A stretch of 14,487 bases of DNA from a bacterium (GCA_024231375.1 JAAEQP010000788.1:1-14487), one strand, 5' to 3'. Counted from the stretch's first letter, positions 1-7,037 are shown. Translations and numbers: made by a program. The notes: a model not told the origin generated them from the letters alone.

Positions 1-37
1 CCTCACCCTGCCCTCTCCCGCTGGGAGAGGGTAAGAG
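1..37. repeat. Dispersed palindromic repeat, copy 1
   Basis: GC-rich palindrome whose core is CCCTCTCCC, a three-base loop, then GGGAGAGGG, flanked by CCTCACCCTG and TAAGAG. The whole 37-base unit recurs at 6986-7022 with one mismatch, in the loop, and related versions lie at 53-105 and 13184-13238. It looks like a dispersed intergenic element rather than coding sequence. It may extend left of the window. Confidence 0.8.
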
Positions 38-52
38 GTGGAGAAGAGCCTT

Positions 53-105
53 CGCCCTGCCCTGTCCCTCCTGCGGCGGGCAAGCCCGTCGGGAGAGGGT
101 AAGAG
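53..105. repeat. Dispersed palindromic repeat, longer variant
   Basis: A diverged, longer form of the repeat at 1-37. It starts with a CCCTGCCCTGTCCCTCC arm, has an inner GCGGGCAAGCCCG hairpin, and ends in the same GGGAGAGGGTAAGAG as the short form. Lying next to copy 1, it makes a tandem pair upstream of hisD. No gene is visible between it and the hisD start. Confidence 0.65.
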
Positions 106-228
106 ATGGTGGGTTCGGTCGGACCCGTTTTATGTATCATTGTGCGCTCGTAGTGCGCATGGGCGCTGGTATTACCGGGCGCCCGAATGAAATGGCGGAA
201 TGCCGGCACAACCATGAGGCTGTGAACC

Positions 229-1533
229 ATGCGAATTACCGAGATCAAGAACGACGCGGATTACCGCGCTGCCGAAGACCGAATCGCGGGGCTGACGGCG
301 GACGCCCATGCGGATGCGGCGATGCAGGAACGCGAAGAAGCAACGCAGGCGATTGTCGATGCGGTCCGTGCCCGGGGCGATGCGGCCGTGGCCGAGTTCA
401 CCGAGCGGTTTGACAAGGTCGCGTTGCGGCCGGACGAATTCGAGGTGTCCCAAGACGAGATCGACGCGGCCATGACTAGCGTCGATAGCGGGTTGCTGGA
501 CGCGCTCAGACGGGCGCACGCCAATATTAAGGCGTTTCACGAGAAGAATCTGCGCCAGTCGTGGGAAGAGCGTAGTGACGACGGTACGGTGATGGGGCAG
601 CGGGTGAGTCCCGTCGCGAGCGCGGGCGTGTATGTGCCCGGAGGCACGGCCTTCTACCCATCGTCCGTGCTGATGAACATTGCGCCGGCGCGCGTGGCGG
701 GGGTGGACGAGATCGTGATGGTGTCGCCTCCTTCGTACAACGGCACGATCTTGCCGCTCGTGTTGGCGGCGGCTCGGATTGCGGGCGCGACGCGGGTGTT
801 CCGCGTGGGCGGCGCGCAGGCCGTGGCGGCGTTGGCGTATGGTACGGACACCATCCCCGCCGTGATGAAGATCACGGGGCCCGGCAATATGTTTGTGATG
901 TTAGCGAAGCGGTTCGTGTCGTCTTTCTGCGCCATTGACACCGAAGCGGGTCCCTCCGAGGTGGTGGTGATGGTGGACGACAGCACGGACCCGGCCCGCG
1001 CGGCGGCAGAATTGCTGGCGCAAGCGGAACACGATGTGGACGCGGTGGCGATTTTGGTGTCGACCTCTCGCACCAAGGTGGACGAGGTCATGGCAGCGGT
1101 GAAAGCCGAAACGGCGAACCTGTCGAGGGCCGACATCATCCGGCAGGCGTTGGCGGACTTCGGCGAGGCGTTTGTGGTGCGGGATGCGGCGGAAGCGTCG
1201 CGCCTCACCAACACCATCGCGCCCGAACACTTGTCCATCCAGACCGAGGACTCCATGGCTACGTTCGACACCATATCGAACGCGGGCGCGGTGATGATTG
1301 GCGGGGAGACCCCCGTGGCGGTGACCGACTACTACGCGGGGCCGAACCACATTCTACCCACGGGTCGCCGGGCACGGTTCTCGTCGCCTCTGACGACCGA
1401 GGATTTTCGGAAGGTGACGAATTTCGTGTCCTACTCGGCGGAGCGCTTGAAGCGGGATGCGGATGATATTATGCGGCTGGCCACGGAAGAGAAGCTCACG
1501 GCCCATGCGCGGGCGGTGGAAGTGCGGCTGTAG
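229..1533 (+). CDS. hisD: Histidinol dehydrogenase
   Basis: Catalyses the last two steps of histidine biosynthesis, the four-electron NAD-dependent oxidation of L-histidinol to L-histidine, as a cytosolic zinc enzyme. The 434-residue length is normal for the family. Visible motifs include the GGTAFYPSSVLMN nucleotide-binding stretch (138-150) and GPSEVVVMVD (241-250). The zinc-ligand set matches the family pattern: Q265 and H268 in QAEHD, D367 before YAGPNH, and H426 in LTAHARAVEVRL. The catalytic Glu-His pair is E333-H334 in APEHLS. The ATG at 229 has only a modest GAGG about nine bases upstream, but translation from it begins exactly where the family usually starts. hisC lies 72 bases downstream on the same strand behind a terminator-like hairpin. 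The assignment is secure. Confidence 0.98.
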   Translation: MRITEIKNDADYRAAEDRIAGLTADAHADAAMQEREEATQAIVDAVRARGDAAVAEFTERFDKVALRPDEFEVSQDEIDAAMTSVDSGLLDALRRAHANIKAFHEKNLRQSWEERSDDGTVMGQRVSPVASAGVYVPGGTAFYPSSVLMNIAPARVAGVDEIVMVSPPSYNGTILPLVLAAARIAGATRVFRVGGAQAVAALAYGTDTIPAVMKITGPGNMFVMLAKRFVSSFCAIDTEAGPSEVVVMVDDSTDPARAAAELLAQAEHDVDAVAILVSTSRTKVDEVMAAVKAETANLSRADIIRQALADFGEAFVVRDAAEASRLTNTIAPEHLSIQTEDSMATFDTISNAGAVMIGGETPVAVTDYYAGPNHILPTGRRARFSSPLTTEDFRKVTNFVSYSAERLKRDADDIMRLATEEKLTAHARAVEVRL

Positions 1534-1549
1534 GTTCAGATACGATCAG

Positions 1550-1584
1550 CGCCGCACTCGGACCGGTTCCGGGTGCGGCGTTTT
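1550..1584 (+). terminator. Terminator-like hairpin between hisD and hisC
   Basis: A 12-base-pair stem (1550-1561 with 1569-1580) has one G-T wobble and a seven-base loop, and is followed directly by TTTT (1581-1584). This is the form of a rho-independent terminator, 16 bases after the hisD stop. It overlaps the upstream in-frame GTG at 1573, which argues for a later hisC start. It could fully terminate hisD or only reduce read-through into hisC. Confidence 0.7.
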
Positions 1585-1605
1585 CATCATAGTGGAGGTC
1601 ATGAC

Positions 1606-2655
1606 GTGAAGTATGGTCGCGCCATTCTGAAAGACGTCGAGGGATACGTGCCCGGGGAGCAACCCAAGGGCGGCGACGTCATCAAACTGAATACGAACGA
1701 GAATCCGTATCCGCCGTCGCCCAAGGTGGCCGAAGCGTTGGTGGCGCTCGGGCCGGACGCGATGCGGAAGTATCCGGACCCGGTATCGGGCGCTTTGCGC
1801 GAAGCGTGTGCCAAGCAGTACGGGTACGACGGCGCGGAGTGGGCCATTGCCGGGAACGGGATGGACGAACTGCTTGCGCTGGTGATCCGCACGTTCGTCG
1901 ACCCGGGCGATGCGATTCTGACGACCTATCCCACCTACACCCTCTACGAAACGCTGGCGGACCTTCACGGCGCGCGGATTGTGGGCGTGGACCTGGACGA
2001 TGGGTACCAGTTGCCCGAGGCGTTCTTCACGACCCCGGCGCGCATTGCCATTCTGCCTCGGCCGAATGCGCCCACGGGCGTGTGCGCGCCGCGAGAGACG
2101 GTGGAACGGCTGTGCCGCGAATTCGACGGGATCGTGGTGATCGACGAGGCGTATGTGGACTTCTCTGACGATAATTGCATGGATTTCCCGAAACGGTTTG
2201 AGAACGCCATCGTCATGCGAACCTTCTCGAAATCCTTCAGTCTCGCCGGCGCGCGGTTGGGTGTGGCGGTGGCCCAACCCGAGATCATTGGTGAGTTCCT
2301 GAAGACAAAGGATTCGTACAACCTCAACGCCTTCACCCAAGCGGCGGGACTGGCGGCCATCTCCGACTATGCGTATATGGAACAGAACGCCGCGAAGATT
2401 CGGGCGACCCGTGCGCGGCTCACTGCGGCGTTGCGCGAATTCGGATTTCGCGTGCCCGATTCGCAGTCGAACTTTGTGCTCGCCCATTGGGACGGATCGC
2501 CTTCCGCGCAGGGGATCTTCGAGACCCTGAAATCCCGCGCGATCCTGGTTCGGTACTTCGGTGCGCGTCGTCTGGACGGCGCACTGCGGATCACCGTGGG
2601 CACGGATGACGAGACCGACGCCCTCCTTGCTGCGCTTCGTGATATCATTGGGTGA
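1606..2655 (+). CDS. hisC: Histidinol-phosphate aminotransferase
   Basis: A PLP-dependent, fold type I (class II-like) aminotransferase that converts imidazole acetol phosphate plus glutamate to L-histidinol phosphate and 2-oxoglutarate. The GTG at 1606 is chosen because GGAGG (1594-1598) sits seven bases upstream. The in-frame GTG at 1573 lies inside the preceding hairpin and would add eleven residues with no ribosome site. The 349-residue product has KLNTNENPYPPSP (27-39) near the N terminus, PRPNAPTG (151-158), VIDEAYVDF (178-186), and the PLP-lysine motif TFSKSFSLAGARLG with K209. The last codons and stop lie in a 24-base sequence that is repeated upstream of the next gene. Pairing with hisD supports a histidine role over other aminotransferases, although broad-specificity homologues exist. 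Confidence 0.97.
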   Translation: MKYGRAILKDVEGYVPGEQPKGGDVIKLNTNENPYPPSPKVAEALVALGPDAMRKYPDPVSGALREACAKQYGYDGAEWAIAGNGMDELLALVIRTFVDPGDAILTTYPTYTLYETLADLHGARIVGVDLDDGYQLPEAFFTTPARIAILPRPNAPTGVCAPRETVERLCREFDGIVVIDEAYVDFSDDNCMDFPKRFENAIVMRTFSKSFSLAGARLGVAVAQPEIIGEFLKTKDSYNLNAFTQAAGLAAISDYAYMEQNAAKIRATRARLTAALREFGFRVPDSQSNFVLAHWDGSPSAQGIFETLKSRAILVRYFGARRLDGALRITVGTDDETDALLAALRDIIG

Positions 2656-2663
2656 ACGCTCAA
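2640..2663. repeat. 24-base direct repeat, left copy
   Basis: This copy starts at the last codons of hisC, contains its TGA stop, and recurs at 2877-2900 with one mismatch (C at 2656 region replaced by A). The two copies start 237 bases apart and bracket a cluster of dispersed inverted repeats. They may be a long target-site duplication or the scar of a local tandem duplication. Confidence 0.85.
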
Positions 2664-2679
2664 GGTTAGTCGCTGAGGC

Positions 2680-2832
2680 AAGAGATCCCTCGACTTCGCT
2701 CGGGATGACGTGGAGGGTATGTGCGGGATACGAGGAGCATGCCCACTCCGTCATGCTGAGCGCCAGCGAAGCATCTCGCGCTCGTGATTGGTCGCCGGGG
2801 AAACCAGATTCTTCGCTTCGCTCAGAATGACG
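2680..2832. repeat. Dispersed inverted-repeat cluster in the hisC-lyase gap
   Basis: Three related elements fill the gap. The first (about 2680-2710) contains ATCCCTCGACTTCGCTCGGG. The second (about 2750-2777) contains GTCATGCTGAGCG followed by GCGAAGCATCTC. The third (about 2806-2832) contains ATTCTTCGCTTCGCTCAGAA. The second and third are inverted relative to each other, so the pair can form a long imperfect hairpin. Translations of such elements give the familiar spurious HSERSEES and IPSEVEGS peptides, so the long antisense open frame here is not a gene. This type of repeat is widespread in intergenic DNA of environmental bacteria. No gene is seen between 2656 and 2915. Confidence 0.8.
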
Positions 2833-2876
2833 GGAACGCCCAATCAACCTGCCTTGGTCGCGCATATGCCCCGCTA

Positions 2877-2900
2877 TGATATCATTGGGTGAAAGCTCAA
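2877..2900. repeat. 24-base direct repeat, right copy
   Basis: Near-identical copy (23 of 24 bases) of the hisC 3' end at 2640-2663. It carries an in-frame GTG (2889) that would add nine residues to the lyase. That GTG comes from the duplicated hisC tail and has no ribosome-binding site, so the real lyase start is taken as 2916. Confidence 0.85.
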
Positions 2901-2915
2901 ACGCGGAGGATATCC

Positions 2916-4253
2916 ATGAGGCGTGTTGCGTTGTTTGCCCTGGCAGCCATTGTGCTGCAAGGGGCTTCGTGTCAGACCGGACCTTTCAATCAAGACCCAT
3001 TCGACGACACGCGTAATCTGTCCGATGCGCTTCCGGTCATTCCTGGCGCTGAAGGGTTCGGGACAGATACGCCGGCGGGCCGAGGTGGCGATGTCATCCG
3101 TGTGACGAACCTCAACGATGAAGGTCCCGGCAGTCTGCGGGCGGCATTAGCCACACCCGGACCGCGGACGATTGTATTCGAAGTGGCGGGCGTGATAGAT
3201 ACCAACCGCGTGATGGCCGTCCATCATCCGTTCGCGACCGTAGCGGGGCAAACCGCGCCGTCGCCGGGCATTACCATTATCGGCGCGGGCGTTGTGGTGG
3301 TCACGCACGACGTGCTGATTCAGCATATCCGTGTTCGGGTCGGCGACCGGGTTGACGGTCCCGATCCTGGTGGCCGCGATGGCATGGCGGTCACGGGGAC
3401 GCCGGACGGCGCCACGGACGCCTGCAATGTGGTGTTCGACCATTGCTCGGTGAGTTGGGCGGTGGACGAGGGATGCAGCACGTGGTATCCGGGCGTGCGG
3501 GACGTGACGTTCCGGCAGTGCATCATCGCTGAGAACCTGTCGCGTGCCATCCACCCCAAAGGCGAGCATTCCAAAGGGCTGCTCATCGGGGACCACAGCC
3601 GCCGGGTCAGCGCCATTGGCAACCTGATGGCCCACAACATGCGGCGAAATCCCCTCATCAAAGGCGACGTTAGCGCGCTGGTGGTGAACAACCTCATCTA
3701 CAACCCGGGCCAAGTGGCCATTCACTTCAGCGACCCTGAAGGCATGGGGCCTGCCCGCGCCACCATCATCGGAAACGTGCTCATCAAAGGTCCCAACACC
3801 AGATTGGGCGTGAACGTGATCAGCACATCCTTTGACACCAAGCCCGGCACGCGAATATTCGGAGCGGACAACGGTGTTGCAGATAGGTTGGACAAGGGTG
3901 GCGCGGTAACGGCCAAGGCCAAGCTGATAAACACCACCGACCCACCGGTCATGGTAGAGCCGTTGACACCCTTGGGTTCCGGCGAGGTGGTGGAATGGGT
4001 GCTTGCCACGGCGGGGGCGCGTCCCGCGGACCGAGACGAGACGGATGTGCGGGTTGTGCGTAGCGTACGGAATGGTACGGGCGGCATCATAGACAGTCAG
4101 AACGAGGTCGGCGGTTTTCCGGGCGGTCCGCCCGTGGTGCGGCCGCTGGTGTTGCCGGACGACCCGTCGGGCGACGCGGACGGTGACGGATATACGAATC
4201 TGGAAGAATGGTTGCACGAGTTCTCGGCAGAGGTCGAGGGCATCGCCAGATAA
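2916..4253 (+). CDS. Pectate-lyase-like exported protein (PL1 superfamily)
   Basis: Predicted right-handed beta-helix polysaccharide lyase related to family PL1, which cleaves polygalacturonate-type polymers by beta-elimination. The ATG at 2916 follows GGAGGA (2905-2910) at five bases. The 445-residue product has an N-terminal signal segment (about 1-18) ending in GASC, so C19 may be lipidated although the lipobox is not classical. The entry motif IPGAEGFG (42-49), then GGDVIRVTNLNDEGPGSLRAAL (split over 57-78), is typical of this family. Beta-helix rungs follow, with DHCSVSWAVDEGCSTW (175-190), HPKGEHSKGLLIGD (213-226) and HNMRRNPLIKGD (240-251). The C terminus carries DADGDGYTNLEEWL (420-433), a calcium-binding tail common in these lyases. 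The M48 gene begins 21 bases downstream. The substrate is not shown by the sequence. Confidence 0.88.
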   Translation: MRRVALFALAAIVLQGASCQTGPFNQDPFDDTRNLSDALPVIPGAEGFGTDTPAGRGGDVIRVTNLNDEGPGSLRAALATPGPRTIVFEVAGVIDTNRVMAVHHPFATVAGQTAPSPGITIIGAGVVVVTHDVLIQHIRVRVGDRVDGPDPGGRDGMAVTGTPDGATDACNVVFDHCSVSWAVDEGCSTWYPGVRDVTFRQCIIAENLSRAIHPKGEHSKGLLIGDHSRRVSAIGNLMAHNMRRNPLIKGDVSALVVNNLIYNPGQVAIHFSDPEGMGPARATIIGNVLIKGPNTRLGVNVISTSFDTKPGTRIFGADNGVADRLDKGGAVTAKAKLINTTDPPVMVEPLTPLGSGEVVEWVLATAGARPADRDETDVRVVRSVRNGTGGIIDSQNEVGGFPGGPPVVRPLVLPDDPSGDADGDGYTNLEEWLHEFSAEVEGIAR

Positions 4254-4274
4254 GAAGAACTTGGAGGCAGACCA

Positions 4275-5084
4275 ATGAAACGCACTGCATTGATCGTGCT
4301 TGCGGCGGCCATGCTCACCGCAACGATGGGCTGCGCGACGTTCGAGGGGCTCAACCTCGTCTCGACGGCGGATGAAGTGGCGATTGGAGGCAAGGTCGCT
4401 GAAGAGGTCGAGAAGAAGGAGACGATTCTGGCCGACGCGGCGATGCAGACCTACGTGCAGAACATCGGCGCGCGTTTGGCGGCCCTTGCCCCACGCAAGG
4501 ACGTTACCTATTCGTTTAAGGTGATCGACAACCCCGACACGGTGAACGCGTTCGCATTGCCGGGCGGCAAGATGTACCTCTACACGGGTTTGATGAAGCT
4601 CTGCGGGAATGAGGCCGAGTTGGCGGGTGTGATGGCCCACGAGATCGCCCACGTGGCGTCGTACCATCACGGGGAAAGCATGACTCGGCAGGGGCTCGTG
4701 AGCATGGCGATGAGCCTCGTTCTCGGAAGCGACCCCTCAACGACGGCCCAGGTGGTTGCGGGGTTGGCGGGTATTGGCGCGACGGGCGTGGAGGCACGAT
4801 ACAGCCGGGGCAACGAGCAGGAAGCGGACCAGCTTGGGATGACCATCCTGTATCAGGCGGGCTACAACCCGAACGCCATGATTACGTTCATGAACAAGAT
4901 GTTGGCGGAGGAGAAGCGGAAGGGCGGGGGACATCCGTTGCCCATCTTTGCCTCGCATCCGCCCACCACGGACCGGTTGCAGTATCTCCGGACGTTGGAG
5001 GCGTCGATCCCGGCCGATCTGCGGGCGTCGGGCAGGTTGAATGCGTACCGGTACAAGACGTCGGTGCTGAATAAGATTCAGTAG
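4275..5084 (+). CDS. M48-family zinc metallopeptidase, probable lipoprotein
   Basis: Single-domain periplasmic or envelope metalloprotease of the M48 (Ste24/BepA/LoiP-like) group, often involved in quality control of outer-membrane proteins. The ATG has GGAGG (4263-4267) seven bases upstream. The 269-residue product begins with a signal peptide ending at C20 in TATMGC, a lipobox-like site with an atypical -3/-2 pair. The zinc-binding HEIAH lies at 122-126, and the downstream EQEADQLG (181-188) supplies the third ligand. NAFALPGGKMYLYTGL (91-106) and the late SHPPTTDRLQYL (228-239) are both characteristic. There are no TPR repeats, so it is shorter than BepA and closer to LoiP-type proteins. 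The 21-base gap after the lyase gene suggests co-transcription, but a functional link is not evident. Confidence 0.93.
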   Translation: MKRTALIVLAAAMLTATMGCATFEGLNLVSTADEVAIGGKVAEEVEKKETILADAAMQTYVQNIGARLAALAPRKDVTYSFKVIDNPDTVNAFALPGGKMYLYTGLMKLCGNEAELAGVMAHEIAHVASYHHGESMTRQGLVSMAMSLVLGSDPSTTAQVVAGLAGIGATGVEARYSRGNEQEADQLGMTILYQAGYNPNAMITFMNKMLAEEKRKGGGHPLPIFASHPPTTDRLQYLRTLEASIPADLRASGRLNAYRYKTSVLNKIQ

Positions 5085-5155
5085 GTAGGGGGAGGTTCGG
5101 CAGCGGGGACGATGGGGCTGCTGAAGAGGGGCTAGATCTCTCGCGAAGCCCGCAG

Positions 5156-5213
5156 AAAAAGGCCAGGGACAGTCCCGTCTCGCTGCGCTCGCTTGGTACA
5201 GTCCCGGCTTTTT
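5156..5213. terminator. Bidirectional terminator-like inverted repeat
   Basis: The arm starting AAAAAGGCCAGGGACAG (5156-5172) pairs imperfectly, with two bulged bases, with CAGTCCCGGCTTTTT (5199-5213). Five T residues end the hairpin in both directions, as expected for a terminator shared by the converging M48 and anmK genes. The arms also contain a small GGGAC-A-GTCCC palindrome (5166-5176), and a related GGGAC-AG-GTCCC lies at 5219-5230. These resemble dispersed repeat modules. Termination is inferred from shape and position. Confidence 0.5.
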
Positions 5214-5237
5214 CGCTCGGGACAGGTCCCCGTTTCG

Positions 5238-6383
5238 TTACGGTGGGGTGATGGCTCCGAGCACCACGGCGCTTCGGGCGCCGGTCGCGTTGGGCACGTT
5301 GGACGGTGTGCCGCACAGCGTTTCATTGCCAAGAATGGCGAATACCATGGATTCGCGTGCGTCCGACGGAATGCCGTAGTCATCTGTCAGGCGAATGGGG
5401 ATGTTGGGAAGCTCTTCGCCGATCCACCGCATGAGCGTGGCGTTGTGTGCGCCGCCGCCCGAGGCAATGATCTCCGAGATTCCGCCGCCCGGCAGGACGA
5501 AGCGCCGCACGGCGTCGGCGATGGTGTGGGCCGTCAACCGGGTGACCGTCGCTAGCACATCATCGTTCTCGACTCCGCCGAACTCTCGCAGGATGGGAGA
5601 GAGGAGCATCTCGGGACCGAACTCCTCGCGGCCGGTGCTTTTGGGTGGCGTTCGGTCGAAGTAGGGATGGTCCAGCAACCGCGCGAGCAACGGTTCGGAC
5701 ACGGTGCCTCGTGCCGCGCCCGCGCCGTCCGTGTCCATGGTTTCTGTGCCGTTGGAGAGCAAGGCGGCCGCGCCGTCGATGATCATGTTGCCGGGGCCTG
5801 TGTCGAAGGCAATAACGCGGTCCAACTCGGGCGGAACGATTGTCAGATTGGCGATGCCGCCGATGTTGAGCGTTGCGACCGTGGCGTCTTGGCGGTGGAA
5901 GAGAATCCAGTCCGCATAGGGCACAAGGGGCGCACCCTGGCCGCCGGCGGCCATGTCGCGTTGCCTGAAATCGGAGACTACGGGGAGGCCCGTACGTTCG
6001 GCAATTGCGGCTGCTTCGCCGATCTGGAATGTTCCCTGGGGCGGGTAGTGGGCGAGGGTGTGGCCGTGTGATGCGACGAAATTCACGTCGACCTGTTTGG
6101 GACGGACGCGTTCGATGGCGGATGCGGCAGCCTGGGCAAGTTGATTGCCCACGTCGGCGTTGAGCAGCGTGATGTCGCGGGCAGACTTGTCAGGCGCGAG
6201 AAGGCGTTCCCGAAGCGGGTCGGGGTAGGGCGTGGTGTGGAAATCCAGGAGTTCGGCACGCAGTCCAGGGCCGGTGCCCTCGATGCGGACGACGGCGGCA
6301 TCGACGCCGTCGCACGACGTGCCCGACATGAGGCCGACACCCACGCGGTGAGAGCGGTCCTTGAGAGTGGTCCCGTGTTCCAT
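5238..6383 (-). CDS. anmK: Anhydro-N-acetylmuramic acid kinase
   Basis: Phosphorylates and hydrolyses 1,6-anhydro-MurNAc to MurNAc-6-phosphate in the recycling of peptidoglycan fragments, in the cytosol. From the ATG at 6383 the product is 381 residues, the usual family length. The open frame runs further upstream, but that part is low-complexity and lacks family sequence. Visible motifs are GLMSGTSCDGVDA (17-29, ATP phosphate binding), SHGHT (106-110 region), FRQRDMAAGGQGAPLVP (139-155), NIGGIANLT (173-181), FDTGPGN (193-199), PKSTGREEFG (247-256), ASGGGAHN (307-314) and the final SAVVLG. No strong ribosome site precedes the start. It converges on the M48 gene and is divergent from the acyl-CoA-binding protein gene. 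Its usual partner MurQ is not in the window. Confidence 0.95.
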   Translation of the reverse strand: MEHGTTLKDRSHRVGVGLMSGTSCDGVDAAVVRIEGTGPGLRAELLDFHTTPYPDPLRERLLAPDKSARDITLLNADVGNQLAQAAASAIERVRPKQVDVNFVASHGHTLAHYPPQGTFQIGEAAAIAERTGLPVVSDFRQRDMAAGGQGAPLVPYADWILFHRQDATVATLNIGGIANLTIVPPELDRVIAFDTGPGNMIIDGAAALLSNGTETMDTDGAGAARGTVSEPLLARLLDHPYFDRTPPKSTGREEFGPEMLLSPILREFGGVENDDVLATVTRLTAHTIADAVRRFVLPGGGISEIIASGGGAHNATLMRWIGEELPNIPIRLTDDYGIPSDARESMVFAILGNETLCGTPSNVPNATGARSAVVLGAITPP

Positions 6384-6425
6384 GGCGTGGACTGTAGCAC
6401 AGGCGGCGGTGGTGGCGGAAGAATC

Positions 6426-6452
6426 GGACGTATGGGACCGATAGGACCATTG
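6426..6452. repeat. Three tandem 9-base GGAC units
   Basis: GGACGTATG, GGACCGATA and GGACCATTG follow each other with GGAC starting every nine bases (6426, 6435, 6444). The run lies in the divergent region upstream of anmK, 40-odd bases before its start. It may be a short microsatellite-like intergenic repeat or a set of spaced binding sites. Confidence 0.5.
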
Positions 6453-6540
6453 CGCGGGAAGAGAAGGGGGATGGTGCGTGCTCGACGCGGCCGGGTGCGG
6501 GGCTCGACACATCCAATGGCATCACCGGAGAACATGGGGG

Positions 6541-6569
6541 TTGCCGTAACTGACTTTCTGGGCTATAAC
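6541..6569 (+). promoter_or_regulatory. Possible sigma-70-type promoter for the acyl-CoA-binding protein gene
   Basis: TTGCCG (6541-6546) and TATAAC (6564-6569) are separated by exactly 17 bases, about 55 bases upstream of the start codon at 6625. The -10 box matches the consensus at five of six positions and the -35 box at four of six. The call rests on motif match only. Confidence 0.4.
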
Positions 6570-6624
6570 AGGGAAGGAGGGTCGCGAGGGTTTCGGCATT
6601 CACAATGGTCTTGGAGGGTTATGT

Positions 6625-6894
6625 ATGAGCGACGATCTCAGCGCGCGATTTGAGCAGGCGGCGGAGGAAGTGAAGGGACTGTCCAAACCACCGGACAACG
6701 AGATGCTGCTCAGTCTGTACGGGTTGTTCAAGCAGGCGAGTAAGGGTGACTGTGAGGGGAAACGGCCCGGCATGATGGATTTTGTGGGACGGGCCAAGTA
6801 CGACGCTTGGGCCGCGCGGAGCGGTATGACGAACGAGGAAGCGATGGCGGAGTACATCCGCGTCGTGGCGGAATTGGTCGCCGCGGACGGCTAG
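6625..6894 (+). CDS. Acyl-CoA-binding protein (ACBP family)
   Basis: Small cytosolic four-helix protein that binds medium- and long-chain acyl-CoA esters and buffers or carries them. The 89-residue length is the classic size of a single ACBP domain. The core family pattern is clear: FEQAAEEVKGL (9-19), LLSLYGLFKQASKGDCEGKR (split over 28-47), RPGMMDFVGRAKYDAW (47-62), and SGMTNEEAMAEYI (65-77). The tyrosine and lysine residues that contact the CoA head group in the LYGLFKQ and GRAKYDAW stretches are present, with Y in place of the commoner W in the latter. GGAGGG (6613-6618) sits six bases before the ATG and fixes this start over an out-of-frame ATG four bases earlier. A strong hairpin follows the stop, so this is probably a single-gene transcript. 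ACBPs are mainly eukaryotic and patchily distributed in bacteria. Confidence 0.94.
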   Translation: MSDDLSARFEQAAEEVKGLSKPPDNEMLLSLYGLFKQASKGDCEGKRPGMMDFVGRAKYDAWAARSGMTNEEAMAEYIRVVAELVAADG

Positions 6895-6918
6895 TGGCGG
6901 CTTGATAGAATGTGAAAG

Positions 6919-6956
6919 CCGGGCGGCTGGAGTTTAGACTCCGGCCGCCCGGTTGC
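6919..6956 (+). terminator. Strong hairpin, probable terminator of the acyl-CoA-binding protein gene
   Basis: Two 15-base arms (6919-6933 and 6938-6952) pair with a single G-T wobble around the four-base loop TTAG, and are followed by TTGCTT rather than a pure T run. It begins 24 bases after the stop codon. Stem length and position favour termination; the weak T tract lowers confidence. Confidence 0.65.
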
Positions 6957-6985
6957 TTCGTGCTGTGCGTGCGCCGATCAAGACC

Positions 6986-7022
6986 CCTCACCCTGCCCTC
7001 TCCCGATGGGAGAGGGTAAGAG
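6986..7022. repeat. Dispersed palindromic repeat, copy 2
   Basis: Matches the unit at 1-37 at 36 of 37 positions, differing only in the hairpin loop (GAT for GCT). It lies between the acyl-CoA-binding protein hairpin and the end of the convergent oxidoreductase gene, so it may also form a 3'-end hairpin for that gene's transcript. There is no T run. Confidence 0.85.
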
Positions 7023-7037
7023 CGCGCGCATGTGTCG

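Noticed and set aside
1546..2865. Long minus-strand open frame (439 codons) antisense to hisC
   Set aside because: It lies opposite a clear hisC gene, and its N-terminal part is the translation of dispersed repeats (HSERSEES and IPSEVEGS peptides).
3147..4670. 507-codon minus-strand open frame
   Set aside because: It spans opposite both the lyase and the peptidase genes, is rich in H and R, and has no recognisable domain; it is a product of high GC content.
6384..6512. Upstream extension of anmK by 43 residues
   Set aside because: The extension is low-complexity, lacks family sequence, and would exceed normal AnmK length.
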